The position numbers and the translations under genes were made by a program. From RYN-230 sp963717125 (lineage in GTDB: Bacteria; Actinomycetota; Actinomycetes; Streptosporangiales; Streptosporangiaceae): DNA of 64,000 nucleotides. Position 1 is the first letter of the stretch. Every line of letters begins with the position of its first letter. This document shows positions 10,894 through 19,309 of the stretch, piece by piece. The notes under the pieces are model-generated. The model was not told the origin of the DNA, made no database searches, and worked only from the letters and a program-made list of their open reading frames with translations. The DNA is taken from the NCBI GenBank assembly GCA_963717125.1, contig CAVQVG010000001.1, forward strand, positions 62,001-126,000. Direction: 5' to 3'.

Positions 10894-12093
10894 ATGGACA
10901 GGCTCATGCCCGACCTGGCGGCCACGCTGGCCAGCGTGCCGGCCGGGCAGGTGCTGGCGCCCGGCGGCGTGGTCTGCCCGGACGACCTGCCGGATGGCCT
11001 CGTCATCGCCGATCACGCCGGCCGGGTCATCGTGTTCAACCAGGCCGCCGCCCGGCTGACCGGCATCACCGCGCAGCACGCGCTGGGCCGGGACATCCGG
11101 CAGGTGCTCCCGCTCCAGGACACCGAGGGCCGCAGCTGGTGGGCGTGCACCGACCCGTACCGGGGCCTGTCCACCCGCACCAGGCACCAAGAGCGGCCGC
11201 TCGTCATGCCGGACGGCACCGAGTTCCTGGTCACCATGGGCTACGTGCGGGTGCCGCGCGGCAAGCCCGGGGTCACCTGGCCCGGGCTGGCACAGCCGGG
11301 CGCGGTCCAGCGCCTCGTGGTCGGCCTGCGCGGGGCTCAGCAGCGGGCCCGGCTGGAGCGCAGCCGCGCCGACCTGGTCTCCACCGTGGCCCATGAGCTC
11401 CGCTCCCCGCTGACCAGCGTCAAGGGCTTCACGGCCACGCTGCTGGCCAAGTGGACCCGGTTCACCGATGACCAGAAGCGGGTGATGCTGGAAACGGTCA
11501 ACGCCGACGCGGACCGGGTGACCCGGCTGATCACGGAGCTGCTCGACGTGTCCCGGATCGAGGCCGGCCGGATCGAGATCCACCGCCAGCTCGTGGACAT
11601 CCCGCAGCGGGCGGAGAGAATCGTGGCCGGCCGGGCGGCCGCGGGCGACCCGCCGGAGCGGTTCCGCATCGAAGTCCCCGCCGAGCTGCCGGAGACCTGG
11701 CTGGACGCCGACAAGGTGGACCAGATCCTCGGCAACCTGGTCGAGAACGCGGTCCGGCACGGTGCTGGTACGGTGACAATCGTGGTACAGCCCGCCGACA
11801 ACCTCGGCCCGCGCGCGGTCAGCCGGGCCGGCCCTCAGGCGTCCGCCGGTGCGCAGGCCACCGCGGTCGCGGTCAGCGTCCGCGACCAGGGCGACGGCGT
11901 ACCGCCGGAACTGGTCCCGCGGATCTTCCGGCAGTTCTGGCGGGCGAAGCGGCGGGGCGGGGCCGGGCTCGGCCTGTACATCGTGAAGGGCCTGGTCGAG
12001 GCGCACGGCGGGTCGATCAGCGTGCAGAATGCGCCCGGCGGCGGCGCCGAGTTCCGATTTACCATGCCCGCCGGACTGCCCGACTTCGGGTAG
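10894..12093 (+). CDS. PAS-domain sensor histidine kinase (orphan)
   Basis: A 399-residue soluble-looking kinase. A PAS domain lies at about residues 25-130 (DGLVIADHAGRVIVFNQAAA), followed by HisKA with phosphoacceptor His in STVAHELRSPLTSVKGF (H167), and HATPase_c with N box (ILGNLVENAVRHGAG), G1 (VRDQGDGV) and G2 (GGAGLGLYIVKGLVEAHGG). No membrane helix and no adjacent response regulator are seen, so the partner is unknown. ATG 10894 follows GGAGG by ten bases; the frame also opens at TTG 10846. It lies between the rRNA methylase and pheS, but spacing suggests its own transcript. Confidence 0.9.
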   Translation: MDRLMPDLAATLASVPAGQVLAPGGVVCPDDLPDGLVIADHAGRVIVFNQAAARLTGITAQHALGRDIRQVLPLQDTEGRSWWACTDPYRGLSTRTRHQERPLVMPDGTEFLVTMGYVRVPRGKPGVTWPGLAQPGAVQRLVVGLRGAQQRARLERSRADLVSTVAHELRSPLTSVKGFTATLLAKWTRFTDDQKRVMLETVNADADRVTRLITELLDVSRIEAGRIEIHRQLVDIPQRAERIVAGRAAAGDPPERFRIEVPAELPETWLDADKVDQILGNLVENAVRHGAGTVTIVVQPADNLGPRAVSRAGPQASAGAQATAVAVSVRDQGDGVPPELVPRIFRQFWRAKRRGGAGLGLYIVKGLVEAHGGSISVQNAPGGGAEFRFTMPAGLPDFG

Positions 12094-12222
12094 CTGGCGG
12101 GCGCAGCGCGGCGGCCCCGGCCGGCCGCCCGCCCTGTTGCGGGCTTCCCCCGGCACCGGTGGCTCCCGCACGTCAGCTGCCCAGTGACCGGTTAGCCCAG
12201 AACCCAGCAGGAAGCAAGAGCG

Positions 12223-13344
12223 ATGTCCGCACCGAACAAGCAGTACGACCCGGTGGGGGTGACGGCCCTGTCCACCGGGGAAGTCGCCCGCGCCCGGGAT
12301 GAGGCGCTGGCGGCCATCGCCGCCGCGCGCACCCTTGACGAGCTCAAAGCGGCCCGGCTGGCGCACGCCGGTGACCGGTCACCGCTGGCTGCCGCCCGCG
12401 CCGAGATCGGCGCGCTGCCCCCGGCGGCCCGCGCCGAGGCAGGCAAGCGCGTCGGCGCCGCGCTGCGCGAGGTCAGCGACGCGCTCGCGGTCCGCCAGGC
12501 GGACCTGGAAGCCGAGCGGGACAAGCGGGCGCTGATCGATGAGGCGGTGGATGTCACGCTGCCCTGGGACCGGCAGCCACGCGGCGCCCGGCACCCGGTG
12601 ACCACGGTCAGCGAGCGGCTGTCCGATGTGTTCGTCGCCATGGGCTACGAGATCGCCGAAGGCCCCGAGGTCGAAGCCGAGTGGTACAACTTCGACGCGC
12701 TCAACTTCCCGCCCGACCACCCGGCGCGGGAGATGCAGGACACCCTTTTCATGGCGGCCCCGGACGGGTCGGACCGGTCCGGGGTGGTGCTGCGCACGCA
12801 CACCTCACCGGTGCAGATCCGGGCCATGCTGACCCGGCCGCTGCCGCTGTACGTGGTCAGCCCGGGCCAGTGCTACCGCAGCGACGCCCTGGACGCCACG
12901 CACAGCCCGGTGTTCCACCAGATCGAGTGCCTGGCCGTGGACGAGGGGCTCACCATGGCTGACCTGCGCGGCGCGATCCGCGCGTTCGTGGACGCGATGT
13001 TCGGCGAGGGGCTGCGCACCCGGCTGCGGCCCGACTTCTTCCCGTTCACCGAGCCGTCCGCGGACGTATCCATGGAGTGCCACATCTGCCGCGGCGCGTC
13101 CACCCGGCCGGGCGGTGCGCCGTGCCGGGTGTGCCGCTCCCAGGGCTGGATCGAGCTGGCCGGCTGCGGGATGGTGAACCCCCGGGTGCTGATCGCCTGC
13201 GGCATCGACCCGGACCGGTACAGCGGCTTCGCGTTCGGCCTGGGCATAGAGCGGACCCTGATGGTCCGGGACGGGGTGGCCGACATCCGGGACACCCTGG
13301 AGGGTGACGTCCGGTTCAGCCGCGCGTTCGGGATGGAGGCCTGA
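12223..13344 (+). CDS. pheS: phenylalanine--tRNA ligase, alpha subunit
   Basis: Catalytic subunit of the alpha2-beta2 synthetase. An N-terminal coiled-coil lies at about residues 20-100, followed by the class II core with RTHTSPVQIR, SPVFHQIECLAVDEG and the final GLGIERTLMVRDGVADIRD. A Cys cluster (CHICRGA...CRVCRSQGWIELAGCGMVNP) is typical of actinobacterial PheS. 373 residues. The stop overlaps the pheT ATG by one base (TGATG). The 129-base gap upstream holds no recognised T-box. Confidence 0.97.
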   Translation: MSAPNKQYDPVGVTALSTGEVARARDEALAAIAAARTLDELKAARLAHAGDRSPLAAARAEIGALPPAARAEAGKRVGAALREVSDALAVRQADLEAERDKRALIDEAVDVTLPWDRQPRGARHPVTTVSERLSDVFVAMGYEIAEGPEVEAEWYNFDALNFPPDHPAREMQDTLFMAAPDGSDRSGVVLRTHTSPVQIRAMLTRPLPLYVVSPGQCYRSDALDATHSPVFHQIECLAVDEGLTMADLRGAIRAFVDAMFGEGLRTRLRPDFFPFTEPSADVSMECHICRGASTRPGGAPCRVCRSQGWIELAGCGMVNPRVLIACGIDPDRYSGFAFGLGIERTLMVRDGVADIRDTLEGDVRFSRAFGMEA

Positions 13345-15869
13345 TGCGACTCCCACTGTCCTGGCTGGCCGAGGCGGCCGGCCTGGAAGCCGGCCTCGAT
13401 CCCGCCGACGTGGCCCGGCGGCTCACCGCGGCCGGCCTGGAGGTCGAGGCGGTGGAGCCGGCCGGGCAGGACATCACCGGGGTGGTGGTGGCCGAGGTGA
13501 CCGCCATCGAGGAACTCACCGGGTTCAAGAAGCCGGTGCGGTACTGCCAGGTGAGCACCGGGGAAGGCGAGCCCCGCGGGGTGGTCTGCGGGGCGGTCAA
13601 CTTCGCCGCCGGGGACCGGGTGCCGCTGGCGCTGCCGGGCGCGACCCTGCCCGGCGGGTTCGAGATCAGCGCCCGGAAGACCTACGGGCACATCTCGGAC
13701 GGGATGATCTGCTCCGCCGCTGAGCTGGGCATCGGCGAGGATCATTCCGGCATCCTGGTGCTGCCGCCGGACGCGCCGCTGGGCGTGGATTTCGTGGCCT
13801 ACGCCGGCCTGGCCGACCAGGTGCTGGACATCGCGGTGACCCCGGACCGGGGCTACGCGCTGTCCGTCCGCGGCGTGGCCCGCGAACTGGCCATCTCCTA
13901 CGCGCTGCCGATCCGCGACCTGGCCGACGCGGAGCTGCCGGACGATGTCGCCGCGGTGTCCGCGGAGGTCTATCCGGCCAGCATCGAGGACCCCACCGCG
14001 TGCGACCGGTTCGTGCTGCGCGAGGTGCGCGGGTTCGACCCGGCGGCGCCGACCCCGCTGCCGATCCGGGTCCGGCTGGCGCGCTCGGGCATGCGGTCGG
14101 TGTCCCTGGCCGTGGACGTCACCAACTACCTGATGCTGGAGCTCGGCCAGCCGCTGCACGCGTTCGACCGGGACAAGCTGGACGGTCCCATCGTGGTCCG
14201 CCGGGCCCGCCCCGGTGAGCGGCTGGAAACGCTCGACCACGTGGTCCGCGACCTGGACCCGGAGGACATCGTCATCGCGGACTCCTCCGGCGCGATCTCG
14301 CTGGCCGGCACGATGGGCGGCCTGGCCACCGAGATCTCGGCCACGTCCAGCAACCTGGTCATCGAGGCGGCGCACTTCGACGCCCGGGGGATCGCCCGGG
14401 AGAGCCGCCGGCACAAGCTGTTCAGCGAGGCGTCCTACCGTTTCGAGCGGGGCGTGGACCGGGAGCTGCCGCTGCGCGCCACCGCGCGGGCGGTGTCCCT
14501 GCTGGCCGGCCTGGGCGGCGGCAGCGTGCCGCCGGGCGCTGCGCACGCCTCGGTGGACGTGCCGGAGGTATCCATCGCGATGGCGGCCGGCTACCCGGAC
14601 CGGGTGGCGGGCATGGTGTACGGCCAGGAGGCGGTGCTGCGCAGGCTGCACGAGGTGGGCTGCGTGGTGACCGAGCCCGCCAGCCAGCAGCTGGCGGTGC
14701 GGCCGCCATCCTGGCGGCCGGACCTGCGCCACCCGTGGGACCTGGCCGAGGAGGTTATCCGGCTGGAGGGCTACGAGAACATCCCGGTCCGGATGCCGCG
14801 GGCCACGGCCGGCCGCGGCCTCACCGACCCGCAGCGGCTGCGCCGGAGCACCGGCCGCGCGCTGGCCGAGGCCGGTTACACCGAGGTGCTCAGCCAGCCG
14901 TTCGGCTCGGCCGCGGACCATGACCGGCTGCTGCTGCCCGGCGACGACCCGCGCCGCCGGGCGCCCCGGGTCGCCAATCCGCTGAACGACGACGAGCCGC
15001 TGCTGCGCACCACGCTGCTGCCCGGCCTGCTCCGGGTGCTGATGCGCAACATCGGCCGCGGGTTCGGCGACATCGGGCTGTTCGAGAGCGGCCGGGTCTT
15101 CCGCGAGCGGCCGGGCGGCCCGCGGACCGCGCCGATCCTGCCGGTGGACCGCCGGCCGACACCCGGGGAACTGGCCATCCTGGAGGCGGCGCTGCCCGAC
15201 CAGCCGCTGCACATCGCGGCCGTGCTGACGGGGGAGCGGGAGCTGAGCGGCTGGTGGGGCACCGGGCGGCTGGCCGGCTGGCAGGACGCCATCGAGGCCG
15301 CCCGCGACGTGCTCCGCGAAAGCCGGGTCAGCTTCGAGATCCGCGCCGACCAGGCCGCGCCCTGGCATCCCGGCCGGTGCGCCGCGCTGTTCGTGCAGGC
15401 GGACGACGGCCGCGAGTGGCTGGCCGGGCACGCGGGGGAGCTGCACCCGCGGGTTGTCGCCGCGTTCGGGGTACCCGCCCGGACCAGCGCGATGGAGCTG
15501 GATATGTCGCTCATCGAGGCGGCCGCGTCCCGGCTGCCGCCGGTCCAGGCGCCGGCGCTATCGGCCTACCCGCCCGCGACCCAGGACGTCGCCCTGCTGG
15601 TGCCGCTGCAGGTGCCCGCCGCCGCGGTGCAGGCCGCCCTGGTCGCCGGGGTGCAGGGCAGCGACTACCCAGGGCTGCTCGAGGATGTCCGGCTGTTCGA
15701 CATCTACACCGGCGAACAAGCCGGGGCGGGACGCAAGTCGCTGGCGTACTCGCTGCGGTTCCGCGCCCCGGACCGCACGCTGACCGTGGAGGAGACGACC
15801 GCGGCCCGGGACGCCGCGGTGGCCGAGGCGGCCCGCCAGGTGGGCGCGGTGCTGCGCGGCCCGTCCTGA
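13344..15869 (+). CDS. pheT: phenylalanine--tRNA ligase, beta subunit
   Basis: 841 residues of the usual architecture: start MRLPLSWLAEAAGLEAG, EMAP-type tRNA-binding OB fold at about 40-150, the B3/B4 editing domain, B5 domain, a class II-like core (RSTGRALAEAGYTEVLSQPF) and the C-terminal FDX-ACB anticodon-binding domain (LSAYPPATQDVALLVPLQVP to the end). Cotranslated with pheS. It ends eight bases before the convergent MFS gene's stop. Confidence 0.97.
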   Translation: MRLPLSWLAEAAGLEAGLDPADVARRLTAAGLEVEAVEPAGQDITGVVVAEVTAIEELTGFKKPVRYCQVSTGEGEPRGVVCGAVNFAAGDRVPLALPGATLPGGFEISARKTYGHISDGMICSAAELGIGEDHSGILVLPPDAPLGVDFVAYAGLADQVLDIAVTPDRGYALSVRGVARELAISYALPIRDLADAELPDDVAAVSAEVYPASIEDPTACDRFVLREVRGFDPAAPTPLPIRVRLARSGMRSVSLAVDVTNYLMLELGQPLHAFDRDKLDGPIVVRRARPGERLETLDHVVRDLDPEDIVIADSSGAISLAGTMGGLATEISATSSNLVIEAAHFDARGIARESRRHKLFSEASYRFERGVDRELPLRATARAVSLLAGLGGGSVPPGAAHASVDVPEVSIAMAAGYPDRVAGMVYGQEAVLRRLHEVGCVVTEPASQQLAVRPPSWRPDLRHPWDLAEEVIRLEGYENIPVRMPRATAGRGLTDPQRLRRSTGRALAEAGYTEVLSQPFGSAADHDRLLLPGDDPRRRAPRVANPLNDDEPLLRTTLLPGLLRVLMRNIGRGFGDIGLFESGRVFRERPGGPRTAPILPVDRRPTPGELAILEAALPDQPLHIAAVLTGERELSGWWGTGRLAGWQDAIEAARDVLRESRVSFEIRADQAAPWHPGRCAALFVQADDGREWLAGHAGELHPRVVAAFGVPARTSAMELDMSLIEAAASRLPPVQAPALSAYPPATQDVALLVPLQVPAAAVQAALVAGVQGSDYPGLLEDVRLFDIYTGEQAGAGRKSLAYSLRFRAPDRTLTVEETTAARDAAVAEAARQVGAVLRGPS

Positions 15870-15877
15870 TCGCGGCG

Positions 15878-17089
15878 CTACCCGTCGGCCAGCTGGGCGC
15901 GGGTCAGCGGCGCGGTGACCGGGCAGACCAGGAACGCGACGACCAGCAGCACGCCGGCCAGCGACAGGGCGCGCAGCACCCCGACGTGGTCGCCCAGGAA
16001 GCCGATGGACGGGGGCCCGGCCAGGAACGCCACGTACCCGATCGATGAGGCCGTGCTCACCCGGCCGGCCGCGTACCGGGGGTTGTCGGCCGCCGCGCTC
16101 AAGCCGACCGGGAAGCCGAGCGAGGTGCCCAGGCCGAGCAGCACGGCGCCGGCCAGGGCCACCGGCAGGAACCGGCCGAAGATGATCAGCAGCAGGCCGG
16201 CCAGGGCGGTCGCCGCGCCGGCCCGCAGCATCCCGACCCGGCCGAACCGGTCGATGAACCGCGGGCCGAACCACCGACCCGTGGTCATCGCGGCCAGGAA
16301 CGTGGCGAGCGTGAGCGTGCCGAGCACCGGCGTCGCGTGATAGCCGGTGATGACCCCGAGGCTGAGCCAGTCGTTGCCGGTTCCCTCGGTGAAGGCCATG
16401 CACAGCACGAACAGGCCGATGAGCAGGGTCCGTGGCTCGGTCCAGGCGCGGAGCGGGCTGCGCCGCACGGCGGTGTCCGCCGGGTCCGCCGCGGCGTGCG
16501 GCAGGAAGTGGCGGGTGGCGGCGGGCACCGCGACGGCCACCGCGGCCGCCACCGCGAGCAGGTGCGCGGTGACCGGCACGCCCGCCGCGACCATGATGGC
16601 GCCAAGGCCGGCCCCGGCCACCGTGCCGATGCTCCACCCGGCGTGGAACCTGGTCATGATCGACCGGCCGAGGGCCTGTTCCACGGCCGCGGCCTGCACG
16701 TTCATCGCGACGTCCCAGTTGCCCGTGCCGAAGCCGAACAGGAACAGGCCGGCCACCACCAGGGGGATCCCGTGCTGGTAGCCAACCGCCACGGTGGCCA
16801 GGCCGGTCGCTGAGATCAGCGACATCACCAGCACCGCGCGGCGTTCCCCGATCCTGGTGATGACCAGCCCGGACAGTGGCATCGCGATGGTCGAGCCGAT
16901 GGCGACGCTGAGCAGGATCAGCCCGAGCACACCGGGGGAGACGCGCAACTGGCTGCGCACCTGCGGGATCCGGGCGGCCCAGCTGGCGAACGCGAAACCC
17001 GCGGCGATGAAGACGACGTAGACGGCGTTGCGGGCGCTGCGGACCCGCGAATCAGGAAAAACCGCCGTTATCGTCTGCACGGCCATCAT
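15878..17089 (-). CDS. MFS transporter (fucose permease/YbjJ-like)
   Basis: A 403-residue polytopic protein with about 12 hydrophobic segments. The first half contains the MFS loop motif variant GLVITRIGERRAVLVMS (after TM2), and the second half GPRFIDRFGRVGMLRAGAA. AAGFAFASWAARIPQVRSQL near the N-terminus is typical of the YbjJ-like branch of major facilitator proteins. The substrate cannot be read from the sequence. Two adjacent ATGs (17089 and 17086) are possible. Convergent with pheT and divergent from the next MFS gene, so probably monocistronic. Confidence 0.88.
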   Translation of the reverse strand: MMAVQTITAVFPDSRVRSARNAVYVVFIAAGFAFASWAARIPQVRSQLRVSPGVLGLILLSVAIGSTIAMPLSGLVITRIGERRAVLVMSLISATGLATVAVGYQHGIPLVVAGLFLFGFGTGNWDVAMNVQAAAVEQALGRSIMTRFHAGWSIGTVAGAGLGAIMVAAGVPVTAHLLAVAAAVAVAVPAATRHFLPHAAADPADTAVRRSPLRAWTEPRTLLIGLFVLCMAFTEGTGNDWLSLGVITGYHATPVLGTLTLATFLAAMTTGRWFGPRFIDRFGRVGMLRAGAATALAGLLLIIFGRFLPVALAGAVLLGLGTSLGFPVGLSAAADNPRYAAGRVSTASSIGYVAFLAGPPSIGFLGDHVGVLRALSLAGVLLVVAFLVCPVTAPLTRAQLADG

Positions 17090-17411
17090 GCTGCCACGCG
17101 GCGGCCTGGCGCCGGCGGCACGGGTGTCGGCGAGCGGGTGACTCCCTTCTAGAGAAGCCCAGCGGTCTGCCTCGGTATGTCATAGCGTTGACACTAGAGG
17201 TGGGCGAGTGATCACACTAAGTCATAATGCGGTGAACCCATGCTCTTGAGCTGACATGCACCCAGGCACGTCGCCGTGACAGGGGGTGTGCCACGCTATG
17301 CGGCAGACGACGGCGTCCCGTATTTCCAAGGCAATGCGGCGGGGGAGTCGTAGGAGGCGCAGAATCGTTAGCCGGGAATCTGGAAGGTCGCACCACCGGC
17401 AAGAGCGGCTG
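17090..17411. promoter_or_regulatory. divergent intergenic region between two MFS genes, possible operator
   Basis: About 320 bases without a convincing gene; the frame of the downstream MFS gene is open back to 17286 but that part is Arg-rich and unlike transporters. TTGACA at 17188-17193 resembles a -35 on the plus strand, although no good -10 follows at 17 bases. The same bases form one arm of an inverted repeat TGTCA-6-TGACA (17178-17193), a possible operator for either gene. Confidence 0.35.
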
Positions 17412-18626
17412 ATGGGGTCGGCCGAGCCACGCGCTACCTTTGCTGCCGTCTTCAGCCTCGGAGAGTTCAGGGCGTTGTGGAGCGGCCAGATCGTGTCGGT
17501 CGTCGGCGACCAGCTGGCCCGGGTCGCCATCACCTTGCTGGTTTTCGACCAGACGCATTCCGCGCTCCTGGCTGCGGTCGCCTTTGCCGCGAGCGTCGTG
17601 CCTTCTTTTGTCGGTGGACTGGTCCTGTCCGGCCTCGCGGATCGCTGGCCGCGCAGGCGAGTGATGATCGTCTGCGACCTGATCCGCACAGCACTGGTCG
17701 GCCTGATGACGCTGCCGTCGGTCTCCGTGTGGCTGCTGGTGCTGCTGCTGTTTCTGGTGACTACGGTGGGCGCACCGTTCAGCTCGGCGCGGGCGGCCCT
17801 CTACCCCGACATACTGGCTGGAGACCACTATGTCCTGGGCACGGCGGTCACGCAGACCACGATTCAGTTCGCACAGGTCATAGGTTTCGCCTCCGGGGGA
17901 GCGGCAGTGGCCTTCCTCGGCGTCCGGGCCTCGCTCGTGGTGGATGCGGTGACCTTCATCGTGTCGGCGGTCATCGTCCGGTTCGGGGTTCGCGCCCGCC
18001 CTGCGGCTGGATCGGGACTTCACCGGGCCGGATCGGCGATCAGCGGCGTCCGCGCCGGGGTGCGTCTGGTGTTCACGTCGCCGGCGCTGCTTGGCCCGAT
18101 GCTGTTTGGCTGGCTCTCCGCCTTTTACAACGTTCCGGAGGGAATCGCCGCACCGCTCGCGCGGGACCTCGGTGGCGGTGATGTGGCGGTCGGCCTGATC
18201 CTCGCGGCAGCTGCCTTCGGTGCCTCGCTGGGCGGGTTGCTGTTCGGCCGGCTGGTCAGGCCGGCCCAGCGGCTACGCTGGATGAGCCCGCTGGCCGCGC
18301 TGAGCTGCGCTGTGCTCATGCTTTTCGTGTTTCGCCCGGCGCTGCCGGCCGCGCTCCTGATACTCACCGCGAGTGGCCTCTGTGGCTGTTACCAGCTGGC
18401 CGCCAGCGCCGCATTCGTCCGCGCCGCCCCCAGCGGGCAACGTAGTCAGGCGTTCGGCATCGCCCAGGGCGGGATGAATCTGGGGCAAGGTATAGCGATG
18501 ATCCTGGCAGGCGCCGCGGCTCAGCATTACGCGCCGAGCGCAGTGATCGCCACGGCCGGCCTGCTTGGTGTGATCGCGGCAGTTTCGGTGGCTATGTTCC
18601 GCCAGATCGAAGCGCACCAAGTTTGA
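17412..18626 (+). CDS. MFS efflux transporter (EntS/MefA-like)
   Basis: A 404-residue major facilitator. It starts with a soluble stretch, then FSLGEFRALWSGQIVSVVGDQLARVAITLLVFD, typical of the MFS_3 exporters that export siderophores or macrolides. LADRWPRRRVMIVCDLIRT is the loop 2-3 motif, and about 12 membrane segments follow. I prefer ATG 17412 because family similarity begins there; upstream ATGs (17286, 17334) would add an Arg-rich leader. It ends 77 bases before the convergent heptapeptide array. Export of a peptide product is a possible but untested link. Codon usage is somewhat less GC-biased than in neighbouring housekeeping genes. Confidence 0.85.
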   Translation: MGSAEPRATFAAVFSLGEFRALWSGQIVSVVGDQLARVAITLLVFDQTHSALLAAVAFAASVVPSFVGGLVLSGLADRWPRRRVMIVCDLIRTALVGLMTLPSVSVWLLVLLLFLVTTVGAPFSSARAALYPDILAGDHYVLGTAVTQTTIQFAQVIGFASGGAAVAFLGVRASLVVDAVTFIVSAVIVRFGVRARPAAGSGLHRAGSAISGVRAGVRLVFTSPALLGPMLFGWLSAFYNVPEGIAAPLARDLGGGDVAVGLILAAAAFGASLGGLLFGRLVRPAQRLRWMSPLAALSCAVLMLFVFRPALPAALLILTASGLCGCYQLAASAAFVRAAPSGQRSQAFGIAQGGMNLGQGIAMILAGAAAQHYAPSAVIATAGLLGVIAAVSVAMFRQIEAHQV

Positions 18627-18679
18627 CCGGCTGGGGGCTGTCGTAAGCCACCCTCCGGTCGGCCGCAACCCCAACTCGG

Positions 18680-18691
18680 GGTACCGGTACC
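18680..18691. terminator. palindrome just downstream of the heptapeptide array, possible terminator
   Basis: GGTACCGGTACC is a perfect 12-base palindrome 14 bases beyond the last stop codon of the minus-strand array. Wider flanks (CCCC and GGGG) could extend pairing to about 34 bases. It could end the array transcript and the convergent MFS transcript. No U-run follows. Confidence 0.3.
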
Positions 18692-18705
18692 TCGTATCGG
18701 GGTCA

Positions 18706-18729
18706 CTAGTCCCAGATGGTGTTGCGCAT
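18706..18729 (-). CDS. heptapeptide gene copy 4 (MRNTIWD)
   Basis: ATG CGC AAC ACC ATC TGG GAC TAG: a conservative Val to Ile change and a different stop codon, with the same AAGGAGG five bases upstream. Last copy of the array; a palindrome follows. The persistence of reading frame and ribosome site despite these changes favours translation. Confidence 0.58.
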   Translation of the reverse strand: MRNTIWD

Positions 18730-18777
18730 GGCTGCCTCCTTGGCGGTGTGGTGGGTGGCGGGTTGGCCGGGCGGTGG

Positions 18778-18801
18778 TCAGTCCCAGACGGTGTTGCGCA
18801 T
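18778..18801 (-). CDS. heptapeptide gene copy 3 (MRNTVWD)
   Basis: ATG CGC AAC ACC GTC TGG GAC TGA, identical to copy 2, with AAGGAGG five bases before the ATG. It lies within the 72-base tandem array. Confidence 0.6.
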   Translation of the reverse strand: MRNTVWD

Positions 18802-18849
18802 GGCTGCCTCCTTGGCGGTGTGGTGGGTGGCGGGTTGGCCGGGCGGTGG

Positions 18850-18873
18850 TCAGTCCCAGACGGTGTTGCGCAT
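18850..18873 (-). CDS. heptapeptide gene copy 2 (MRNTVWD)
   Basis: ATG CGC AAC ACC GTC TGG GAC TGA. AAGGAGG lies five bases before the ATG. Same peptide as the first copy with a synonymous Arg codon. The spacer to the preceding copy is 48 bases and differs by one base from the next spacer. Confidence 0.6.
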   Translation of the reverse strand: MRNTVWD

Positions 18874-18921
18874 GGCTGCCTCCTTGGCGGTGTGGTGGGT
18901 GGCGGGTTGGCCCGGCGGTGG

Positions 18922-18945
18922 TCAGTCCCAGACGGTGTTACGCAT
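18922..18945 (-). CDS. heptapeptide gene copy 1 in transcription order (MRNTVWD)
   Basis: ATG CGT AAC ACC GTC TGG GAC TGA on the minus strand. GAGGAGGG lies five bases before the ATG. This is the promoter-proximal copy and its upstream sequence is unrelated to that of the other copies, yet it keeps a strong ribosome site and the identical peptide. It is also in frame with a longer open frame starting at 19113. No function is known to me. Very small RiPP precursor genes such as biarylitide bytA (five codons) are the nearest concept, but the sequence is not similar and no P450 is nearby. Confidence 0.6.
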   Translation of the reverse strand: MRNTVWD

Positions 18946-19309
18946 GGATTCCCTCCTCACGATCTTGGCGGAGCCTCGTCTGCCTGCACATGTCGCCGGT
19001 CCAGCGGCTCCTGCCAGAGGCGCTATGAAATTTTGCCCGACAAGGACGTAGTGGGCATAGCAGGCGTTCCGCTCGGGTGAGACTTGTGAAACTTGGGCGT
19101 CTTGCCATGCCATGTACTCATATCCTGGAGTTGCAGTCGGGTGGTAACGTAGAGCAGCGATCGTACGGTGCTGCCACGATTTTGGTCTCAGTGTGTAATG
19201 GGGGGTTGACAGGGGGCACATGCCGTCTGTGAAAATTCGGGGCAGCGCCCGTAACTGTCGTCGTGGACAGCAGGCGCGATGATCTTGTGTGCCCGTAGAG
19301 GAGGATGAC
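18946..19309. promoter_or_regulatory. divergent region between heptapeptide array and GGDEF gene
   Basis: About 364 bases, less GC-rich than its surroundings. On the plus strand TTGACA (19206-19211) with GAAAAT (19231-19236) is a possible but widely spaced promoter for the diguanylate cyclase. On the minus strand no clear -35/-10 pair was found for the array. A minus-strand frame of 63 codons starting at ATG 19113 runs in frame into the first heptapeptide. A shared regulatory region for both transcripts is plausible. Confidence 0.4.

Larger units (their letters stand above)
18706..18945 (-). repeat. 72-bp tandem repeat carrying four heptapeptide genes
   Basis: Three full periods of 72 bases plus a final 24-base coding unit. 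Starts of the coding unit fall at 18945, 18873, 18801 and 18729 (minus strand). Each unit is an eight-codon gene followed by a 48-base spacer that holds the next Shine-Dalgarno sequence. The homologous block begins at the first ATG and ends at the last stop codon. Differences between copies are one V to I codon change, one synonymous Arg change (CGT/CGC), one stop change (TGA/TAG), and one base in a spacer. Confidence 0.92.

Noticed and set aside
12094..12222. T-box or Phe leader peptide before pheS
   Set aside because: No T-box sequence or run of Phe codons in a short open frame was seen in the 129-base gap.
18706..18945. CRISPR-like or direct-repeat array
   Set aside because: The units are contiguous, 72 bases long and without variable spacers; no cas genes are present.
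18716..19051. Plus-strand open frame of 24-residue Trp-rich repeats (WWVAGWPGGGQSQ) through the array
   Set aside because: It has no ribosome site, and a 72-base repeat keeps every frame open. The minus-strand eight-codon units have strong ribosome sites and clean starts and stops, so they explain the sequence better.
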